Below, in pieces: positions 24,149 to 33,900 of a DNA stretch of 64,000 nucleotides (position 1 is the first letter of the stretch; each line of letters begins with the position of its first letter). Position numbers and translations under genes: made by a program. Location: NCBI GenBank assembly GCA_007258455.2, contig VDFB02018296.1, forward strand, positions 47,356,102 through 47,420,101, in the 5' to 3' direction. The notes under the pieces are model-generated. The model worked only from the letters and a program-made list of their open reading frames with translations. It was not told the DNA's origin and ran no database searches. Origin of the DNA: Sequoia sempervirens. Lineage: Eukaryota > Streptophyta > Pinopsida > Cupressales > Cupressaceae.

Positions 24149-24184
24149 AAGTTTTGTTCCAAGTTCTACTTTGCTTTTGATCAA

Positions 24185-25660
24185 AAGAGTGAAATAGTGA
24201 AATTTATATGATATATATGAAAGTCAGGATAGAATGAAGATTCTATGACTTACATAAAATGTCTAATCTTTAGCTTGTGTTGTTCCCTAAGTGAAAGGAT
24301 GAAAATCCTGTTAGCGGGAATTTAAGCAAAAGATCAAGAAAAAGATGATTTTGCACTTTATGAAGTTTTGATCACAGCTTTGTAAAAAGATGGATTTTGT
24401 GATGGATGCCTAATGTATTCTAAGTTCTCTATTGCAACATTTGATTTGGACGAGTAGAATATTCAATTGCAGGTTGGGGAATATAACTGAAACGAATGCG
24501 TTGACTATGGTTATGCCTTTGAGAAGGGGCTCTTCTTTGAAAGTAAGCTTGTGAATACAAAGGTTCTATAGCATAATCATCAGAAAGACCTCTAACACAA
24601 TCATGATACCTATGAAGAAAGGTTCTATATTTGAGTAAAAATTTTTGGCTTTGATACAAGAATCGTTGCTTCTTCAATAGTTTCTTGTGGTTGAGGGGTT
24701 TCTTTGGCTTTTTAATCCTTTTGAAAACAGATTTCTTTACAAACGTTGTGGATTTCCAATCTCGTAACATGAGATTAATCAATGTGATAGTGAGTTTTGG
24801 ATGATCTTATCTAAATTAGTGTATTGAAAACACATCAAACAAGTTGTAAAATCGTTGTCTTAAGTCCTATGCTAATCATCAAGTGTATAATCAAAATGTT
24901 GTTCAAAAATTGTTTTAACGGGTTTTACACATGATAAGCACTTTAAACAGACTCACTCTTAATTCTCAAGTAGGTCATCATAGTAATCAACAGCCCACAT
25001 CTTAAAATTGCGTCGACTCACACAGCCGTGTCACCCTCGAAAGGGCGCTTGTGTTTTTGTCTTTTCCATGTGCGTACTCAGAGTGACGGAAGTGGATACC
25101 GGATCCCCTGAGCAAACAATCCTTGGCAGTTATATGGTGAGTATCTTGGGGGTAGATTCTTCCCTCCCCTGCACTGTGATTAATATGATGTTCAGAAACT
25201 GACTCGGTAAGATACTACACTAAGTTCCTTAGTAAGGGTTTCCATTCGGTGCGTCAAATGATAGACTCCCTCGAGAGACCTCCCTACCTTTAGAACAAAG
25301 GCTTTGGGGATGGTTATCAATGCACACTACCGTTGAATGAAATTTTCATCAACCATCCGCATTTGATTAGAGTGGGTTGGAAAAATTGACTTTAGTTGTT
25401 CCCACTTAGGTTGTTCCCGTACAGTGAGTACTTTTTCCCACTACGGTAGGCCTTCTAAAAGGTGTTAATAAAACAAGAAATTACATAAAGGGAAATAGGT
25501 GAGTTTGGCATTTTGATCACCCAGTTCAAGGGAGAGCATAGGCCTATCACCAAAAACAAAGCAATCATGGATTTATTTTAAGCCAAAAATAAAGATTTTC
25601 TATGCTAAGTGAAGATGTTGCTTCACACAAACACGAAATTCTTTTTAACTCAAAATGAAA
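24185..25660 (-). other. Element A 5' leader region upstream of gag
   Basis: Untranslated leader between the primer-binding site and gag, without recognised domains. A 117-codon basic minus-strand frame at 24429-24782 has no family I know and may be chance. At 24990-25500 the DNA is less AT-rich and contains short imperfect repeats (cccactta/cccactac near 25400-25445). Long leaders before gag are usual in Tat/Ogre elements. Confidence 0.55.
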
Positions 25661-25668
25661 TGTGAAAT

Positions 25669-25784
25669 GTCTACCCTAGGATTGCTTCATTTTTTATTTT
25701 TAAAGTGTCTATCCTAGGATTGCTTCTTTTTTTACTTTTAAAGTGTCTACCCTAGGATTGCTTCTTTTTTTACTTTTAAAACTA
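25669..25784 (+). repeat. Three 38-bp tandem repeats in the leader of element A
   Basis: The unit is gtctaccctaggattgcttc followed by a T-rich tail. It starts at 25669, 25707 and 25745 with only a few substitutions. The phrase cctaggattgctt is invariant. Confidence 0.85.
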
Positions 25785-25880
25785 CTAACTGTCTGCGGTT
25801 GCGTCGGATTCAGTTAAACTGTTTTAAACTTATAGATTACAATTTACTAATTTTCTAAAATTTGTGCTATAACAGTCTTC

Positions 25881-26061
25881 ATAAGCGCTGCAGAAATTAT
25901 CATAGGCGCTGCAGGAATCATCATGAGCGCTACAGAAGTTATTAAATGCGCTGCAAAAGTTCTCAAATGCGCTGCAAAAGTTCTCACGGGCGCTGCAAAA
26001 GTTCTCAAATGCACTGCAAAAGTTCTCATGGCCGCTGCAAAAACTCTCAAATGCGTTGAAC
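25881..26061 (+). repeat. 21-bp tandem array just inside the 5' LTR of element A
   Basis: Roughly eight and a half units of aaatgcgctgcaaaagttctc and variants. Because the unit is 21 bp, the minus-strand frame stays open and spells a seven-residue repeat (NFCSAFE type). That frame begins inside the primer-binding site without ATG, so I do not call it a gene. It is related in inverse orientation to the array at 8934-9125. Confidence 0.85.
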
Positions 26062-26162
26062 TGGGTATGAAGTTTCTGAAACATGTTTCTTGCGCTATCC
26101 CGCTGTTTTTGTCTGTAACCTGTCAAAAAAACCTGTAAAAAGATATGAGAAACAGGGGCAAA

Positions 26163-26182
26163 GAGCCCCACGGTGGGCGCCA
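26163..26182 (-). other. Primer-binding site of element A, tRNA-Lys
   Basis: The plus strand reads gagccccacggtgggcgcca, the 3' end of plant tRNA-Lys(CUU) including CCA as I know it. The minus strand therefore has TGGCGCCCACCGTGGGGCTC, where that tRNA would prime reverse transcription. It lies four bases from the LTR edge, the right distance. It is not itself a tRNA gene. Confidence 0.88.
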
Positions 26183-26186
26183 AAAA

Positions 26187-27380
26187 TCTATAATGTTAAA
26201 ATATGTAATCTAAATGAAAACAAAAACACAATTAATGGAACATTATACTAAAGAAATTGCTAATTGATTTAATTTCAAACAAAGAAATAAAATATTCTTC
26301 AGAAGCGTTCCATCTTCCTCTATCTCTAGAGATTAGAAGTTGCTGCTCTCAGATTTTGTGTAAGCTCAGCTTCTCCAAATAGCTGCTGTAGAATGAGTAT
26401 CAAAGGAAGTTCTATCCTATATGCTAGTGAATATGAAAATGCTCACCGATATGGACAGGGGTTGTGGATTATGCACAGGGGCTGTAAACGAAAGATGCCA
26501 TGATTCTATGCTATGCTATGCTATGCTATGCTATGAAAATTTGAATACTGTGAATGCTAAAAGCTTAATGCAAATTAACTATAATTTTCTTACTGAAAGC
26601 TCCTATCCAATTTGAAGTACCCGACAATCTTATTTATAGATTTTTGCAGGCACAATCCTGGCTGGCAAGGATCAACGACTGTGAGATTGTCTGGTAGAAT
26701 TGAAAGGTGAGAGATGGAAAGGTTGAGAAGAAGATGGAAGAGGTTGGGAGGTTGGAGAGAAGAATGGATTCCTGTCTTCAACCCACGGGAACAAGCCTGC
26801 ACAGAAATAGAGAAAATTATTTTTTTTGTTTTGGCTATTTGCTTCCACGGCTGTTGAAGATAATCCTCAAATTAAATAAATAAATAAATTTATTTCATTT
26901 CATTTATTGAGTTTGATTTTTGATTTTTAGAACTATGAAAGATTTAATTAAATATTTTGGAATATTTAATTATAATGTGACTTTAGAAGAATTAATTAAA
27001 TATTTTAGAAATATTTAATTGTATTATGGATATTAGAAGAATTTAATTAAATATTTTGAATATTTAATTATGAAAGGATTTTTAGAAGGAAATAATTTAA
27101 AAGAGAGGAATATTTAATCTTTATTCGAATTAAATATCCAAGCCAAGATTATTGATAATTAATATAAATAAATCATAATGTTTATTTAATTAATTAAGAA
27201 ATGAATAAGAAAAGATGATTAAATAAACTTATTTATTTAATCAAAATGAAAGAATGAACAATATAAATAAATTATTTAAATTTATTTATACGTAGATGAA
27301 ATTCGGAGATTTAATTAAATATTAAGAATATTTAATTAATTACCAGACAAATGTGATGTGACCATTTTTAGGTGTATACA
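26187..27380 (-). repeat. Element A 5' LTR
   Basis: Partner of 7149-8347; starts TGTATACACC on the minus strand at 27380. A TATAAATA promoter motif lies at 26638-26631 (minus strand). AT hairpins are at 26940-27345. Differences from the 3' LTR are mostly transitions plus the CTATG-run change. Confidence 0.88.
26631..26638 (-). promoter_or_regulatory. TATA box of element A 5' LTR
   Basis: Minus-strand TATAAATA, conserved in the 3' LTR (near 7602-7609), about 440 bases from the LTR's inner end. It would drive the genomic transcript of element A leftward through gag and pol. Confidence 0.55.
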
Positions 27381-28697
27381 ACTATTATAAGTAAGTCTTT
27401 TCATTATTACATAAATTCTTTGTGGATGATTATCTTGATTAATCCATTTTACTGTTGTAGAATGTAGGAGAATTATTTAGAAGAACTAGACAGGATAATA
27501 GAAGGATCACACAAGATATACCGTGGAGAAACCCTTTCGGGGAAAAAATCCACCAAGAATTATTCTATTATTCAAACTCTGAATTACAATAGCTCCAATT
27601 CTTGCTTGAGAATGCTTCTTCTGTCTTTACCAATCTTCTTCACACCTGCAATAACCAATCTCAAAACTCTATTCAACTTGAATGAGATATATAGACAATA
27701 TGCAACCTTGTAATCTCCAAATGGTGATAATTACAATGCATAAGCACAAGCCCTTGAAAAGGTACGCCATATTCCTTCAAGTAGAGTTCTTCAGTGAAGA
27801 CTAAAGCTTACAACATGTGCATCATGCATTTGGGTGTCCCAAACTGAAGCTACAACTTCTCCTTCACTTCGGTGATAATTCCAAAGCTATTCCTCAAAGA
27901 TGGCACCCACAATTAAAGCTACTTAACTGAGCCATCAGAAATATCTTATCATGCATTGGAGTTAATTCCAATAAAGCATCTTGGGTGCCCAAGTTAGCTT
28001 CAAGTGCTTTATTGTTAACTGAAACATTTACTCAACACCATTCCCAAAGAATGGTCATCCCTTGTTAACTAGAGGTAGTCCCTGTTATCTGTCATACAAT
28101 TCAATGTTATTAGCCATGCATTACAAGTTAACTGAAGCTAACTACATGCAACTCAAAATAACCAACATGCATGCAACTGAAGATAACTGAACTAAACTAA
28201 ACTGAACTGAACTTAACTTAACTTAACTGAACTTAACTTAACTGAACTTAACTGAACTAAACTAAACGAAACTGATTCTGAACTGAACTAAACTGAACTG
28301 AACTGAACTGAATTGAACTGATTTGAACTAAACTTAACTGAACTTAACTGAACTTAATTGAACTTCAAGCATGCAAACATCAAATCCTAACTCCTAGGAT
28401 CTTTACATGCATTCAGAAGTGTTAACTGTTACTTTGTATAGTTAACTGAACACAAGGTGAGTTTCACCTTACCATGTGAGTGTCCCATGTGTCCCAATTA
28501 TTTAGGAACTTAATATGGATTCCCTCACATGCTTCTTACATTTAGAATTAACTACAAATGTCAATAATCATGATTATTTCATCAAATATTAATCTCACAA
28601 TAATCTTAGTCTTGTTGAACACATTCCAAGAAACAAGGAGATACATGAAATAATTAATGTTTAGGATTTGCAATTAAATGGCATCCTATTTCCAACA
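27381..28697 (-). repeat. Element B 3' LTR, main part
   Basis: Continues the LTR broken at 7148 and matches 30605-31859. It contains an aactg/aactt/aacta pentamer array at 28180-28345 that is longer than in the partner. The inner edge TTTCCAACA meets the polypurine tract at 28698. Confidence 0.88.
28180..28345 (+). repeat. AACTG/AACTT/AACTA pentamer array in LTR B
   Basis: More than thirty near-consecutive 5-bp units (gaact, taact, aaact). The 5' LTR carries a shorter, differently ordered version at about 31415-31525, so the array has changed length since insertion. Confidence 0.85.
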
Positions 28698-28710
28698 TTC
28701 TCCCACTTGA
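28698..28710 (-). other. Polypurine tract of element B
   Basis: Minus-strand TCAAGTGGGAGAA directly abuts the LTR start TGTTGGAAATAGG. This arrangement is common to many plant copia elements. Confidence 0.8.
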
Positions 28711-29589
28711 CATTATACATTGCAATTATTCTAAACAAGAAATAATAAAACAAGTACAAGTCTCAAAGCCAATGGCCTTCTTGCACCAACTAATCAATCC
28801 ATGCTAACTTCAAATGCAACCTGCATAATCATGAAGCTTCCAAGCAAATGATTAAAACCAAGAGAACTTATCTGTATGGTTTTATAAGATAATCTGTAAC
28901 ATTAATTAAAGTGTTAACTTTTTCAATTAATAACTTCCCATTATCAACCAAACCATTACCTTTCCCAAGCCTCTGTAACCAAACCACCTCTTTAGAGGCA
29001 TGCTAAACCACCGAGTGTGTTGAATTCACATTCAACCAAGGTGTAGACTCCTCAGTCTTTTCTGTTGAAAAACTTTTCTCACAAGTAACCATTCCAACAA
29101 ATGTCTCTTACCACAAGAGAATTCCAGCCTCACCTATTTCTCCAAGTATCCATGAGGACCTGTAACCAACCAATCCATGCCAAACTCCAAATGCAACACA
29201 ACACTTTCATGAAGTAGACAAGCAAATGATTAATGTACCCAAAACTTTAAGAGAACTACACAAGATCATTGTCAAAACTCCAATCATGAATCAAGAATCA
29301 TAAACATGACATCCATGATCTAACCATCTCCTCTTAGGAGATCACATGCATCATAACATACTTATACATCTAAGTCTCAAGAGAACCATGTAAATATGCC
29401 AAACTCTAAACTAGTATCAAGAGTAAACCATGACATCCATAACAAATATACTCTAAACCAAGAAACCATATCTCCAACCACATGGAGATAACCTTACCAA
29501 TGATGCATCCAAGTCACTGCCAACAACTCCCACTAAACCGTGATACCAAGTCACACATGGCATCGTGACTACCATCCTCTCTTTGAAGA
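28711..29589 (-). pseudogene. Element B internal remnant with RNase H tail
   Basis: Minus strand 28955-28875 encodes GLVDNGKLLIEKVNTLIN followed by VTDYLIKP. This is the conserved end of copia RNase H (usual ...LADILTKP). The remainder up to 29589 is non-coding, with repeated phrases such as catgcc/aaactccaa and ccatgacatcc. Integrase and reverse transcriptase are absent, so about 3 kb of pol was deleted or replaced. Confidence 0.7.
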
Positions 29590-30417
29590 TTACTCTGAAA
29601 CATGAAGCAAAGAGTTATCACAAACAATATTAGCTGAAATAACCAATGCATCATTACTATTATTTGAGGACTCCTCTATAGAAGAATCAGAACTCTCTTT
29701 CTTGTTCTTACAATCCTTCTTCACATGTCCTGGTTTCCCACAGTTCCAACACTTTACCTTACTTCATCCTTCTGACTTACCCTTCCCTTCCTTGTTTCCC
29801 TTAGGCTCCTTCTTCTTAGACCTACCTTTTACAAACAAGGCATCTTGGATTTCCTCCTTAGACTTCCTCCTCATCTCCTCTAACAGGAGAGTAGGAATAA
29901 TGTTGTCCATCTTTGGATCTGCACCATTACCACTAATTGCAACAATTAGATTTTCCCAAGAATTTGGTAACGAACAAAGTAATAAAATGCAGTTATCCTC
30001 ATCCTCTAGCTTTACATCTACAAATGCTAACTGAATGAGAATTAAATTGAAAGCATTCAAATGTTGTGCAACTGAATCACCATCTTTCATGTTCAATGAA
30101 TATAATTTCCTTTTCAGATACAACTTATTGGTGAGACTCTTAGTTTGATAAATATCCCCTATTCTTTTCCATAATTTATATGCACTAGTTTCCATTGAAA
30201 CATTCAAAAGAACAACATCAGCAAGACATAACCTTATTGTTCCTCTTGCCTTTTTATCTAACTTAGCCCAATCTTCATCTGAAATAGTTGTAGGTGTCTT
30301 TGTCTCATTATTAACCACTAACCACTGATCTCTTTCTTCAAGAAGATCTTCCATTTTTAATTTCCACATTTCATAGTTAGAACCATTGAACCTTTCAATC
30401 TCTAACCTTGAATTCAT
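29590..30417 (-). pseudogene. gag: Element B gag with CCHC zinc knuckle
   Basis: ATG at 30417 (MNSRLEIERFNGSNYEMWK), the usual start of a copia gag. Residues 10-190 are the gag helical domain, with SLTNKLYLKRKLYSLNMKD and LLCSLPNSWENL. A Lys/Glu-rich linker follows. Then comes a perfect knuckle KCWNCGKPGHVKKDC (about 29740-29695) and a Ser/Asn tail. The stop TAA is at 29590. Gag coats the RNA and forms the particle. A single in-frame TGA at 29764, just before the knuckle, breaks it and fits CGA to TGA. It is otherwise full length (275 codons), which contrasts with the missing pol. Confidence 0.88.
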
Positions 30418-30533
30418 TGTAACAAAACTTAATTCCAAAATCAACAAATAACAAAAATAATAAGAGCTCCCACTAAGCTAAAAAACTTCAAATCTTTTAA
30501 GAGAAAGGAATCCTAATACTCTACCCAACCTCA

Positions 30534-30545
30534 GCTCTGATACCA
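30534..30545 (-). other. Primer-binding site of element B, tRNA-iMet
   Basis: Minus-strand TGGTATCAGAGC, the standard initiator-methionine tRNA site of copia elements, two bases inside the 5' LTR edge at 30548. Confidence 0.9.
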
Positions 30546-30547
30546 AA

Positions 30548-31859
30548 TGTTGAAAAATGAGGTGTTTTCTTAGCTTAATACTCTGTAAAACTTCAATATT
30601 GCTGTTATAAGTAAGTCTTTTCTTTGTTACATAAATTCTTTGTGGATGATTATCTTGATTAATCTATTTTACTGTTGTAGAATGTAGGAGAATTATTTAG
30701 AAGAACTAGACAGGATTATAGAAGGATCACACAAGATATACCATGGAGAAACCCTTTCGGGAAAAAACTCCACCAAGAATTATTCTATTATTCAAACTCT
30801 GAATTACAATAGCTCCAATTCTTGCTTGAGAATGCTTCTTCTGTCTTTACCAATCTTCTTCACACCTGCAATAACCAATCTCAAAACTCTATTCAACTTG
30901 AATGAGATATATAGACAATATGCAACCTTGTAATCTCCAAATGGTGATAATTACAATGCATAAGCACAAGCCCTTGAAAAGGTACGCCATATTCCTTCAA
31001 GTAGAGTTCTTCAGTGAAGACTAAAGCTTACAACATGTGCATCATGCATTTGGGTGTCCCAAATTGAAGCTACAACTTCTCCTTCACTTCGGTGATAATT
31101 CCAAAGCTATTCCTCAAAGATGGCGCCCACAATTAAAGCTACTTAACTGAGCCATCAAAAATATCTTATCATGCATTGGAGTTAATTCCAATACAGCATC
31201 TTGAGCACCCAAGTTAGCTTCAAGTGCTTTATTGTTAACTAAAACATTTACTCAACACCATTCCCAAAGAATGGTCATCCCTTGTTAACTGGAGGTAGTC
31301 CCTGTTATCTATCATACAATTCAATGTTATTAGCCATGCATTACAATTTAACTGAAGCTAACTGCATGCAACTCAAAATAACCAACATGCATGCAACATG
31401 CACTTGCATGCAACTGAAGATAACTGAACTGAACTGAACTAAACTAAACTAAACTAATTCTGAACTGAACTGAGCTGAACTGAACTGAACTGATTTGAAC
31501 TAAACTTAACTGAACTTAACTGAACTTCAAGCATGCAAACATTAAATCCTAACTCTTAGGATCTTTGCATGCATTCAGAAGTGTTAACTGTTACTCCGTA
31601 TAGTTAACTGAACACAAGGTGAGTTTCACCTTACCATGTGAGTGTCCCATGTGTCCCTATTATTTAGGAACTCAATATGGAAGCCCTCACATGCTTCTTA
31701 CATTTAGAATTAATTACAAATGTCAATAATCATGATTATTTCATCAAATATTAATCTCACAATAATCTTAGTGTTGTTGAACACATTCCAAGAAACAAGG
31801 AGATACATGAAATAATTAATGTTTAGGATTTGCAATTAAATGGCATCCTATTTCCAACA
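30548..31859 (-). repeat. Element B 5' LTR (intact)
   Basis: 1312 bp, TG..CA on both strands (plus-strand TGTTGAAAAATG ... TTTCCAACA). It includes a CTATATATC-type TATA motif on the minus strand near 30913-30905 and the pentamer array. Followed by TSD copy ACAAC at 31860-31864. Confidence 0.9.
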
Positions 31860-31864
31860 ACAAC
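31860..31864 (+). repeat. Target-site duplication ACAAC of element B (right)
   Basis: Exact match to 7086-7090. Joining the flanks restores aaatctaacaacaagcaag, comparable to aaatgacaacaagaag of the E2 copy at 43919. Confidence 0.85.
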
Positions 31865-33900
31865 AAGCAAGAGGTGAAAATTATTGTCAAGAGCATTCAA
31901 GAGCATCATTAGAGGATTTATTGCAGCAATTCAAAATCCAAGCATCATGTCAAATCCTATGTGAGTTTATGTATGTTCATGTTATCATTGTTTGTGAAGG
32001 CTAACCCTTTAGTAGGTCTCCAAAAAATTCAAACAATTCAAGAAAGCAAGATCCAAGACCTTGAGGAGATGTGCATGAATTCAATCCTTTAAGGAAGCCA
32101 TTGAAGGGTGGTGAGTTGCAACACTTTATTGATTCATCATTCCTTCATATCATTTATCCTTCTATCATTGCCATTTCCATTGTGGAAGTGGAAACACTAA
32201 CACGGGGTTTGACTAAGGCAAGCCCCTAAATGGCACAACCCTTCCTCTCTCTTTGAGTGTGCAAGTTTCAGGTTTGGAGAGGATTAAAGGAAGATTGAAG
32301 ATCAATTATCCATTGTTGCATTCAAATCCCTACACCTTGTCAACTCATAGAAACTCACCTACAAAAATATCCGACAATGATTTGATAGATTTGTAGGTGG
32401 AAACAAAAAGTTATGATCTAGCCGTAGACACTGCAAAATGTCCTGAGCCTGCAAGCAACATTTTCTCACTAATCTACACCTTTCCTACAAAATTAAATAA
32501 TTTTAATTATTTAATTATTTCCTAATCTCACTTTCTTCTATTAAATAATTTTTAATTATTTAATTAATTCACTTTATCTTTATTCTTCTTTTGATTAATT
32601 AAATAAATCTTTATTTATTTAATTACGTCACTTTATTTTCCCTCTTTTCTTCTATAATTAAATAATTATTTTCAATTATTTAGTTTTTCATTATTTATTT
32701 TCTTCTATAGTTAAATAAGTTCTTATTTATTTAATTATTTATCATTTCTTCTCCTCTGTAATTAAATAATTGTTTCTAATTATTTAATTATTTACCATTT
32801 CACTACATTTATTATTAAATTTAATTGTTTTCAATTATTTAATATTTCATTTCCCTCTTTTCTTCTATAATTAAATAATTATTTTTTAATTATTTCATTA
32901 TTCATTTTCCCTCTCCTAAATTAAATGATTGTTGCAATTGTTTAATTTATTCATTCTTATCCAAGCCCTATTTCTAGCCTAATTTCTTGGATCGTGGTCC
33001 CTTCTTCCCATCCTCATCTCTTTTCTTTTCAACTAATCTCATCCATTGATCATCATACATCATCATTCAATTCTCACCCTTCATTTGAATTGAGATTTCT
33101 ATAAAATCAACCTATCATTCCCATTTCAAGGTTAACCACAATCTTCAATATTTTTCTATCACTCATATCATTCATCTTGAAGAACAACAATCTTTAAAGT
33201 TTTGTTATCACTATCTTGAGATCATGCTATCAATCACCAACATCAAGCTTATCATATATCATACATACTACAAATCTAAGAGAAAACAAAGCAAAATGGA
33301 GAAGAGAAATGAAGGAGAACCAACTTTGGAATAGGAATTATGGTTTTATTTCTTTATTATTTGATTTCTATTGTCATTTGTGCTTCATTGTTAGATTAGG
33401 GTTATTATGGCTTGAATTTAAGTAGTTTTGTGGTTGTTATAATTGATTCATGTTTTTCCCTTAATTTTCCATATCTACTCTAGCATCGGAGGACTATGAA
33501 AATAGATCTGGAATATCCCTACATGGACACATGCACCATATGGTGAATTAGTCCTCCTATTTTGGATAACTCCAAATTTATGGGATAGGTACCCAGAACT
33601 CTGCCTTTCTCAAATTTGTTGGTGAATTTCTATTATAGTTTCTCATTTGTCAAAATCTTGCATTTTCATATTAGGGCACATAGTTTAATTAGATTAATCA
33701 AGTCAAATCAATTCCAATCAATTTATAAGGCTCAAAAGGATCAGATTTGGGTCCAATTGACTCATCTTCATGGTTGAAAGTCAATCTAATCACCTTGTTA
33801 ATTTGCATCCTAATGTTCTATTGAAAAAAGAATTGATCTTAGTGTTCTATTTTATTTAGACTTAGGATCCTTTTTTCAACATAACACTAAGAAATTCCAA
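31865..33900 (+). mobile_element. LTR-like repeat E1, right part
   Basis: Continuation of 6677-7090. It aligns by eye with E2 (43925-44880): gaggagatgtgcatgaa, ggtggaaacac, ggtttgact.aggcaagcccc, and attgactca..ttcaggtt-type blocks near 33755-33800. It carries an extra array of AT hairpins at 32480-32960. Short frames (e.g. 33216-33425) are not supported as genes. The right end is uncertain. Confidence 0.5.
32480..32960. repeat. Array of AT hairpins (AATTAAATAATT / AATTATTTAATT) in E1
   Basis: About nine short palindromes spaced 50-70 bases, e.g. aattaaataatt-tt-aattatttaatt near 32493-32518. Each is separated by a pyrimidine-rich linker (ctcactttcttct type). The arms are nearly the same as those in LTR A, although the two repeats are otherwise unrelated. 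Confidence 0.75.

Larger units (their letters stand above)
7149..27380 (-). mobile_element. Element A: 20-kb Tat-lineage Ty3/gypsy LTR retrotransposon
   Basis: The LTRs are 7149-8347 (3') and 26187-27380 (5'), with roughly two dozen mismatches by eye over about 1.19 kb (near 2%). On the minus strand the order is 5' LTR, tRNA-Lys primer site, a repeat-bearing leader, gag-protease-G-patch, a 4.2-kb spacer, pol (RT, RNase H, archaeal-type RNase H, integrase), an antisense PMD ORF, a polypurine tract and the 3' LTR. Two RNase H domains with the second just before integrase is the diagnostic order of the Tat clade (which includes Ogre). The TSD is degraded: gttgt (7144-7148) versus actat (27381-27385), where the paralogous LTR of B has gctgt. 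Many stops make it non-autonomous now. Confidence 0.9.
7091..31859 (-). mobile_element. Element B: non-autonomous Ty1/copia retrotransposon (contains nested element A)
   Basis: The two LTRs are 30548-31859 (5', intact) and 7091-7148 plus 27381-28697 (3', split by element A). Both begin TGTTGAAAAATG and end TTTCCAACA on the plus strand. The TSD is ACAAC. The minus-strand order is 5' LTR, tRNA-iMet primer site, gag with a CCHC knuckle, a short RNase H tail, a polypurine tract and the 3' LTR. Protease, integrase and reverse transcriptase are missing. The internal deletion joins the end of gag (29590) to the last codons of RNase H (about 28960). It therefore needed enzymes from other copia elements. 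Confidence 0.88.

Noticed and set aside
25881..26061. CRISPR-like regularly spaced repeats (also considered at 17975-18790 and 49316-49572)
   Set aside because: Units are contiguous or irregular, with no unique spacers or cas genes, in a plant retrotransposon.
26163..26182. tRNA-Lys gene fragment
   Set aside because: Only the 20 bases of the 3' end including CCA are present and they abut an LTR, which marks a primer-binding site.
25830..26183. 117-codon frame with a cysteine-containing heptad repeat, resembling a small repeat protein
   Set aside because: It begins inside the tRNA primer site without an ATG and consists of 21-bp tandem DNA units. Kept as a repeat and not as a gene.
28180..28345. 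Telomere-like repeat
   Set aside because: Units are AACTG/AACTT/AACTA, not the plant TTTAGGG type, and the array sits inside an LTR.
29702..30034. 110-codon plus-strand frame
   Set aside because: Antisense shadow of element B gag, which has a clear CCHC knuckle on the other strand.
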